This document shows, piece by piece, positions 6,659 through 10,197 of a stretch of 10,197 nucleotides of DNA (its first letter is position 1; every line of letters begins with the position of its first letter). The notes below the pieces were generated by a model. It saw nothing but the letters and a program-made list of their open reading frames with translations. It was not told where the DNA came from and did not search any database. Source of the stretch: Bacteroidota bacterium (GTDB lineage Bacteria > Bacteroidota > Bacteroidia > Chitinophagales > Chitinophagaceae). A program made the translations under genes and the position numbers. Location of the stretch: assembly GCA_023390215.1 (NCBI GenBank), contig JAEWDG010000189.1, positions 1 through 10,197 of the forward strand, written 5' to 3'.

Positions 6659-6666
6659 TAAAGATA
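6659..6666 (-). promoter_or_regulatory. Possible -7 box of the surface-protein gene
   Basis: The - strand reads TATCTTTA, one mismatch from TAnnTTTG, 21 bases upstream of the ATG at 6637. It lies just beyond the mdh terminator, the right place for an independent promoter. No -33 TTG at standard spacing is seen. Confidence 0.4.
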
Positions 6667-6679
6667 ACGAATCCATAAC

Positions 6680-6706
6680 AAAAAACCCGGGCAATGCCCG
6701 GGTTTT
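6680..6706 (-). terminator. Rho-independent terminator of mdh
   Basis: A perfect 11-bp stem pairs AAAACCCGGGC (6682-6692) with GCCCGGGTTTT (6696-6706) around AAT. On the - strand the GC stem is followed by a run of six T, so it stops transcripts coming from mdh before they reach the surface-protein gene. Confidence 0.92.
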
Positions 6707-6729
6707 AATACTTATAAAAAGACGTAAAA

Positions 6730-7665
6730 TTAAACCTCCAGCGTACTGAGCACATTGTTCATGTTCCGCACTGCGTCCGCACTTTTTGCCATCAGCGCTT
6801 TTTCTTCATCATTGAGTTTGAAATCAACAACTTTCGACCAACCATTCCGACCCACATACACCGGTACGCCGATGCAAATGTCATTCAGGCCGTATTCGCC
6901 TTCAAGCGACACACAGCAAGGCATCAGCCTGTTTTCATCGCGAACGATCGCCTCAACAACTGCGGCGCCGGCAGCACCGGGAGCATACCATGCCGAAGTG
7001 CCCAGCAAACCGGTAAGCGTTGCTCCACCCACCATGGTATCGGCAGCAAGTTTTTTTAGTGTGGCCTCATCGAGGTAGTTAGAGACCGGCGTACCACAAT
7101 ATGTCGCAAGGCGTGTAAGCGGAATCATGGTTGTATCACCGTGGCCGCCGATCACAGTAGCCTGTAAATCATTTGGAGAACATTTCATTGCCTGGCTCAG
7201 GAAATAACGGAACCTCGCGCTATCGAGCATACCGCCCATTCCGATGATCCTGTTTTTGGGTAATCCGCTTGATTTTAGTGCCAGATAAGTCATTGTATCC
7301 ATCGGGTTGCTGATCACAACGATTATAGCTTCCGGCGAATATTTCAGAATATTTTGTGTAACAGTTTTTACGATCCCGGCGTTAATTCCTATTAGTTCTT
7401 CACGGGTCATTCCTGGTTTACGGGGAATACCGGAAGTGATCACCGCTACAGTGCTTCCTGCGGTTTTTTCATAGTCGTTGGTACTGCCAATGATACGCGT
7501 ATCGAACCCTTCGATCTGCGCTGTTTGCATCAGGTCCATGGCCTTGCCTTCGGCCACTCCTTCTTTGATATCCACGATCACTAATTCATCACATAACTGC
7601 TTGCGGGCAATGTTATCTGCACAGGTTGCTCCCACTGCTCCTGCACCTACTACCGTTACTTTCAT
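6730..7665 (-). CDS. mdh: Malate dehydrogenase (LDH-like type)
   Basis: Reversibly oxidises malate to oxaloacetate with NAD+ in the TCA cycle, in the cytoplasm. The 311-residue length fits the LDH-like bacterial malate dehydrogenases. Motifs are the dinucleotide loop GAGAVG (7-12), Asp32 ending the second strand (NAD preference), and the mobile substrate loop IPRKPGMTR. Arg82 sits at the position that separates malate from lactate dehydrogenases, with Arg88 alongside. SNPMD follows with Asn120, then LDSARFR with Asp148 and Arg151, and GGHGD with catalytic His175. All key residues are present, so the enzyme should be active. The start is supported by the glycine loop beginning at residue 7. 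It is a single-gene unit, with its own promoter-like box at 7701-7708 and a strong terminator after the stop. Confidence 0.97.
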   Translation of the reverse strand: MKVTVVGAGAVGATCADNIARKQLCDELVIVDIKEGVAEGKAMDLMQTAQIEGFDTRIIGSTNDYEKTAGSTVAVITSGIPRKPGMTREELIGINAGIVKTVTQNILKYSPEAIIVVISNPMDTMTYLALKSSGLPKNRIIGMGGMLDSARFRYFLSQAMKCSPNDLQATVIGGHGDTTMIPLTRLATYCGTPVSNYLDEATLKKLAADTMVGGATLTGLLGTSAWYAPGAAGAAVVEAIVRDENRLMPCCVSLEGEYGLNDICIGVPVYVGRNGWSKVVDFKLNDEEKALMAKSADAVRNMNNVLSTLEV

Positions 7666-7700
7666 GAGAAAAATTTTTTATTGGTATTCGAAATGATGCG

Positions 7701-7708
7701 CGAAGATA
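7701..7708 (-). promoter_or_regulatory. Possible -7 box of mdh
   Basis: The - strand reads TATCTTCG, one mismatch from TAnnTTTG, 35 bases upstream of the mdh ATG. It implies a leader of about 30 bases, an ordinary distance. No convincing -33 TTG is present. Confidence 0.4.
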
Positions 7709-7781
7709 GCCGAATGAAGATCAAGCCCTGTTGACTTCCGTAAAAAACTGTGAAAAAAAACCGCTTTTTGTTCTTTAACTT

Positions 7782-7816
7782 TTTGAACTATGGGATTGGA
7801 ACGAATTTTATTTATG
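7782..7816 (+). promoter_or_regulatory. Possible promoter of the small FN3-like protein
   Basis: TTTG at 7782-7785 is followed 23 bases later by TATTTATG (7809-7816), one mismatch from the -7 consensus TAnnTTTG. This is the only -33/-7 pair in the window with roughly acceptable spacing, at the long end. It lies 23 bases before the chosen ATG. Confidence 0.3.
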
Positions 7817-7839
7817 CGGAAACGCGAAAAAAAATCCAC

Positions 7840-8427
7840 ATGAAATTCCTGGTTGCTCTGCTCCTTTTTCTCGCACCCATTGTCTGTTTTGCAGAAATGG
7901 ATGTAAACCTCAATGCTTCTTATGAACCATCGTCCACCTCACTCACGATCAGGTGGCAAAACTCAGTCAAAAACATCCGGTCTTTTACCCTTCAGAAAAG
8001 TTACGATAACTCAAGATGGGAGGATATATATCATATCGAAAGAAATGAATTCAGTTTAAAAAGCACAGAAAAATTTGAAGATCCCTACCCCGCAAAACAG
8101 AATTTCTATCGTTTAAAAATTGATACTGGCGGAAAAATCCTATACTCCAACATAATCGCGATACAGCCCGGGAGTTCCGTTAAATCATGGAGAATGCTCA
8201 TGCCTGCTTCGAGTCTGATCTTCCTGGAATACCAGGGTGCAAGGGCGATTGAGGGTGTAATATCCGTATTCGTTAGAAATATGTCTGGAAATGCACTTGT
8301 GCGTAAACGGTATTCACCGATGGACAGGAAACTCAGTGTTCCGATCGATAACCTCGGGAGAGGTATTTATGTGGTGAGTATTGTGATAGGCAATGAACCG
8401 GTATGGAGCCAGCAATTTTCCAAATAG
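7840..8427 (+). CDS. Small exported protein with FN3-like domain and type A-like T9SS tail
   Basis: I do not recognise a named family. The chosen ATG gives 195 residues with a clean signal peptide (MKFLVALLLFLAPIVCFA, cleavage near 18). A GTG at 7750 in the same frame would bury that signal behind 30 extra residues and is rejected. Residues 20-108 look like one fibronectin type III-like beta sandwich of the kind common in Bacteroidota (SLTIRWQN, SFTLQKSYDNSRWEDI, then NFYRLKIDTGGKILYSNII). Residues 138-195 resemble a type A sorting domain, with VFVRNMSGN, a predicted LSVPIDNLGRGIYVVSI strand pair and a QQFSK end. The usual YPNP start is missing (MLMPASS instead). It has no catalytic domain, so it would be almost only adaptor plus sorting signal. 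It ends one base from the convergent thioredoxin-like gene, with no terminator between. Confidence 0.75.
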   Translation: MKFLVALLLFLAPIVCFAEMDVNLNASYEPSSTSLTIRWQNSVKNIRSFTLQKSYDNSRWEDIYHIERNEFSLKSTEKFEDPYPAKQNFYRLKIDTGGKILYSNIIAIQPGSSVKSWRMLMPASSLIFLEYQGARAIEGVISVFVRNMSGNALVRKRYSPMDRKLSVPIDNLGRGIYVVSIVIGNEPVWSQQFSK

Positions 8428-8428
8428 A

Positions 8429-8926
8429 TCAGAGCGCCTTACCCAGTTCTTCAGTATTCACAGAGCCTATAAATTCTGTTACGAATTCGTGCTTTTTATT
8501 ATAAACATAGATCGAAGGATACTGGTGTAATTTATAAAACGATCCCAGGTTGAAACCTCCGTCACGTCCGATCACGATGTTCGGATATTCGGCCAGCTTA
8601 AATTCTGAATAGAATTTTCGAATATGTTCAAATTCCAGCGAGGTTACAAGAATGAGGTCGGCTTTCTTCCATTGATCATAACCCGCAATCAGGTCGCGCA
8701 TCGCATGTTTACAATGCTCACAATCCGGACTGAATAACATAATGATAATGGGTTTCTTTTTATGGAGGTCTTCCCGGGTGAACAGCGTGCTGTCGGGAAG
8801 GGTCATGATCGAAAATTTAGGAAGTTCCGGGAAACGCTTGTATACAGGAATTGACACAGAATCCGTTTGGGCACGCACATTGAATGCAAAACACATTATC
8901 AGAAGGAGGTAAGCCAGTTTTTTCAT
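8429..8926 (-). CDS. Exported thioredoxin-like (TlpA/redoxin-type) protein
   Basis: A 165-residue protein with a signal peptide (residues 1-20, ending VRAQ) and a thioredoxin fold. The strand-loop FSPDCEHC carries the redox pair Cys69 and Cys72 (CEHC), and a cis-proline loop is seen at YPSIYVY (Pro137). Such proteins act in the periplasm or at the membrane as thiol-disulfide reductases, for example in cytochrome c maturation or reduction of exported proteins. No cytochrome or Dsb partner is next to it, so the target is unknown. Residues 35-50 (KFSIMTLPDSTLFTREDL) match the N-terminal hairpin typical of the TlpA/AhpC-type redoxins. The - strand sequence TAATTTTA (8931-8938) is one mismatch from a -7 box but lies almost on the start codon. 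Confidence 0.88.
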   Translation of the reverse strand: MKKLAYLLLIMCFAFNVRAQTDSVSIPVYKRFPELPKFSIMTLPDSTLFTREDLHKKKPIIIMLFSPDCEHCKHAMRDLIAGYDQWKKADLILVTSLEFEHIRKFYSEFKLAEYPNIVIGRDGGFNLGSFYKLHQYPSIYVYNKKHEFVTEFIGSVNTEELGKAL

Positions 8927-9000
8927 GATTTAAAATTAATGCTTTGTATTGATCCGTGTGAAGTCATGTTTCCTTATTTCCGCATTTAGGGCCAGTTCCC

Positions 9001-9008
9001 TACTTTTG
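9001..9008 (+). promoter_or_regulatory. -7 box of efp
   Basis: TACTTTTG matches TAnnTTTG exactly, 20 bases before the ATG at 9029, giving a predicted leader of about 17 A/T-rich bases. No -33 TTG is visible at the standard distance. Confidence 0.5.
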
Positions 9009-9028
9009 CAGCCAATTAAAAATTATTT

Positions 9029-9595
9029 ATGGCTACTACAGCAGATATCCGTTCAGGCCTGATATTGAAAGTCGACGGAAGCCTTTATTCGGTGGTTGAA
9101 TTCGGGCAAAATAAAACAGCCCGTGCAGCCGCAAAGGTTTGGGCTAAATTGAAAGGTGTTGATAATAACCGCACCATCGAGATAACCTGGAACAGCGGTG
9201 AAACGATATTCCCTGTACGGGTGGAAAAAAAGCCTTATCAGTTCCTTTATAAGGACGATACCGGTTACAGTTTTATGGATACAGAAACATTCGAGCAAAT
9301 AACCGTGGCGGAAGAGATGATCGATGCACCGAAATTTTTGAAAGACGGACAGGAAGTTTCTGTTTTAATAAATGGAGAAACTGAATTGCCGATGAGCGTA
9401 GAACTTCCGGATAAGATTATTCTAACGGTTACCTACAGCGAACCAGGTATGAAAGGAGACACTGCTACCCGCACGCTGAAACCCGCTACGGTTGAAACAG
9501 GAGCCACTATTAACGTTCCTCTGTTTGTGAATGAAGGTGATGTAATTCGTGTGAATTCGAAAACAGGTGAATATATTGAAAGGGTAAAAGACTAG
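9029..9595 (+). CDS. efp: Elongation factor P, Arg-type tip (EfpL/YeiP-like loop)
   Basis: Binds ribosomes stalled on consecutive prolines and promotes peptide bond formation. The 188-residue length and three-domain layout are standard: KOW-like domain I (about 1-63), and OB domains II (about 64-127) and III (about 128-188), the last containing the EF-P signature (SEPGMKGDTATRTLKPATVETGA). The tip of domain I, usually PGKG with a modified lysine, reads NKTARAAA here, so Arg32 takes the lysine position. TAR is also the tip of E. coli EfpL (YeiP, 'SPTARGAA' from memory), and Arg-tipped EF-P of Pseudomonas is rhamnosylated by EarP. No modification gene (earP, epmA/B, ymfI) is in the window. It has its own -7 box and a terminator shared with the convergent NYN gene. 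Confidence 0.93.
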   Translation: MATTADIRSGLILKVDGSLYSVVEFGQNKTARAAAKVWAKLKGVDNNRTIEITWNSGETIFPVRVEKKPYQFLYKDDTGYSFMDTETFEQITVAEEMIDAPKFLKDGQEVSVLINGETELPMSVELPDKIILTVTYSEPGMKGDTATRTLKPATVETGATINVPLFVNEGDVIRVNSKTGEYIERVKD

Positions 9596-9630
9596 GGTTA
9601 CGTTATCGTAGTTATTTTAATTCTAATAGT

Positions 9631-9660
9631 AAAAGGAAGCACCGGCTTCCTTTTATTATT
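9631..9660. terminator. Bidirectional terminator between efp and the NYN gene
   Basis: A perfect 10-bp stem pairs AAAAGGAAGC (9631-9640) with GCTTCCTTTT (9645-9654) around ACCG. The A and T runs on either side give a T tract on both strands. It lies 35 bases after the efp stop and about 20 beyond the stop of the convergent gene. Confidence 0.9.
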
Positions 9661-9680
9661 TAGTACGTGAAACAAGAATA

Positions 9681-10197
9681 TTATTTCTCTTTGTTTCGGA
9701 TATATACCAGTTTTATACTCGCCTTATCTGTGTCTCTTTTATCAATTTCAATCGAAGGAATTGACTTGATCATGGGTGTGAGTTTTTGAAATCCAAAATT
9801 TCTGGGATCGAAATCAGGTTGTTTTTTAAGAAGCAGGTTTCCCACATCTCCTAAAAACGCCCAGCCATTTTCATCTGCGAGGTCATCAATCGTAGCACTG
9901 ATCTGGTTGAGTGTGCGCCTGTCAATCTTCTCAACAGCCGGCTTAGATTTTCTCTTTGGTTGCCTGGTCTTTTCTGTTGCATGATCAGTTTCATCTTTTT
10001 CTTCTTCCTCCTCCTGCCCAATGATCTCCATATAAATGAACTTATCGCAGGCAGCGATGAATGCATGGGGTGTCTTCTTCTGTCCAATTCCATAAACTTT
10101 CATACCTGCTTCGCGTAAACGTGTAACCAGCCTTGTAAAATCGCTGTCACTCGAGATGATACAGAAGCCATCCACACGACCAGTATAGAGGATATCC
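9681..10197 (-). CDS. NYN-domain ribonuclease with C-terminal LOTUS/OST-HTH domain (5' end cut by window edge)
   Basis: The frame stays open to the right edge, so about 171 codons of a longer gene are visible and the N-terminal third of the NYN domain is missing. An in-frame GTG at 10173-10175 lies inside the domain and is not the start. The visible part begins DILYTGRVDGFCIISSDSDF, with the acidic SDSDF metal-site strand, then RLREAGMKVYGIG and ACDKFIYME, typical of the LabA/DUF88 NYN (PIN-like) fold. An acidic then basic linker (EEEEEKDE, then RQPKRKSK) leads to about 75 residues matching OST-HTH/LOTUS (ENGWAFLGDVGNLLLKKQ, FDPRNFGFQKL). NYN-LOTUS proteins are predicted RNA-cleaving enzymes with an RNA-binding tail. 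The substrate is unknown. Confidence 0.88.
   Translation of the reverse strand, partial: DILYTGRVDGFCIISSDSDFTRLVTRLREAGMKVYGIGQKKTPHAFIAACDKFIYMEIIGQEEEEEKDETDHATEKTRQPKRKSKPAVEKIDRRTLNQISATIDDLADENGWAFLGDVGNLLLKKQPDFDPRNFGFQKLTPMIKSIPSIEIDKRDTDKASIKLVYIRNKEK

Noticed and set aside
7750..7839. Longer start (GTG 7750) for the FN3-like protein
   Set aside because: It would put 30 residues before an otherwise ideal signal peptide and would run through the probable promoter.

Overview
The window looks like the chromosome of a member of the Bacteroidota, probably on the Chitinophagia/Sphingobacteriia side. Three things point there. Two exported proteins end in domains resembling type IX secretion (T9SS) sorting signals (CHU_C/type B, and a divergent type A-like tail). 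Several genes carry the Bacteroidota -7 promoter box TAnnTTTG. Most starts lack a Shine-Dalgarno site. The genes are mostly ordinary core functions with a few accessory surface proteins. I see no phage, transposase, CRISPR array, tRNA or rRNA.

Layout, left to right. (1) The last codons of a + strand gene, then a strong terminator. (2) A short-chain dehydrogenase (-), divergent from a small GIY-YIG nuclease-like gene (+). (3) A non-coding stretch of about 400 bp (1323-1729) with four REP-like palindromic units of two related kinds. (4) A + strand run: a PTPS/QueD-family pterin synthase, folE (GTP cyclohydrolase I) one base after it, then fabD. (5) A convergent intergenic region (3677-3793) holding a long imperfect hairpin that no gene explains. 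(6) A 947-residue mosaic surface protein (-) with choice-of-anchor L, Ig-like and SprB-like modules and a CHU_C sorting domain. (7) A terminator, then mdh (-). (8) A small exported FN3-like protein (+), tail-to-tail with an exported thioredoxin-like protein (-). (9) An elongation factor P (+) whose tip loop carries Thr-Ala-Arg in place of Pro-Gly-Lys. (10) A shared terminator and the 3' part of a NYN ribonuclease-LOTUS gene (-) that runs off the right edge.

Links between genes: FolE makes dihydroneopterin triphosphate, the substrate of the PTPS/QueD enzyme, so those two form a real pathway pair. The reductase 0.8 kb upstream could act on a pterin, but that is a guess. Mdh and FabD are independent housekeeping enzymes. 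The CHU_C protein, and probably the FN3-like protein, would be T9SS cargo. The items most worth a second look are the Arg-type EF-P tip, the unexplained hairpin at 3691-3760, the nested palindrome cluster, and two genes whose -7 box lies exactly three bases from the ATG, which predicts leaderless mRNAs.
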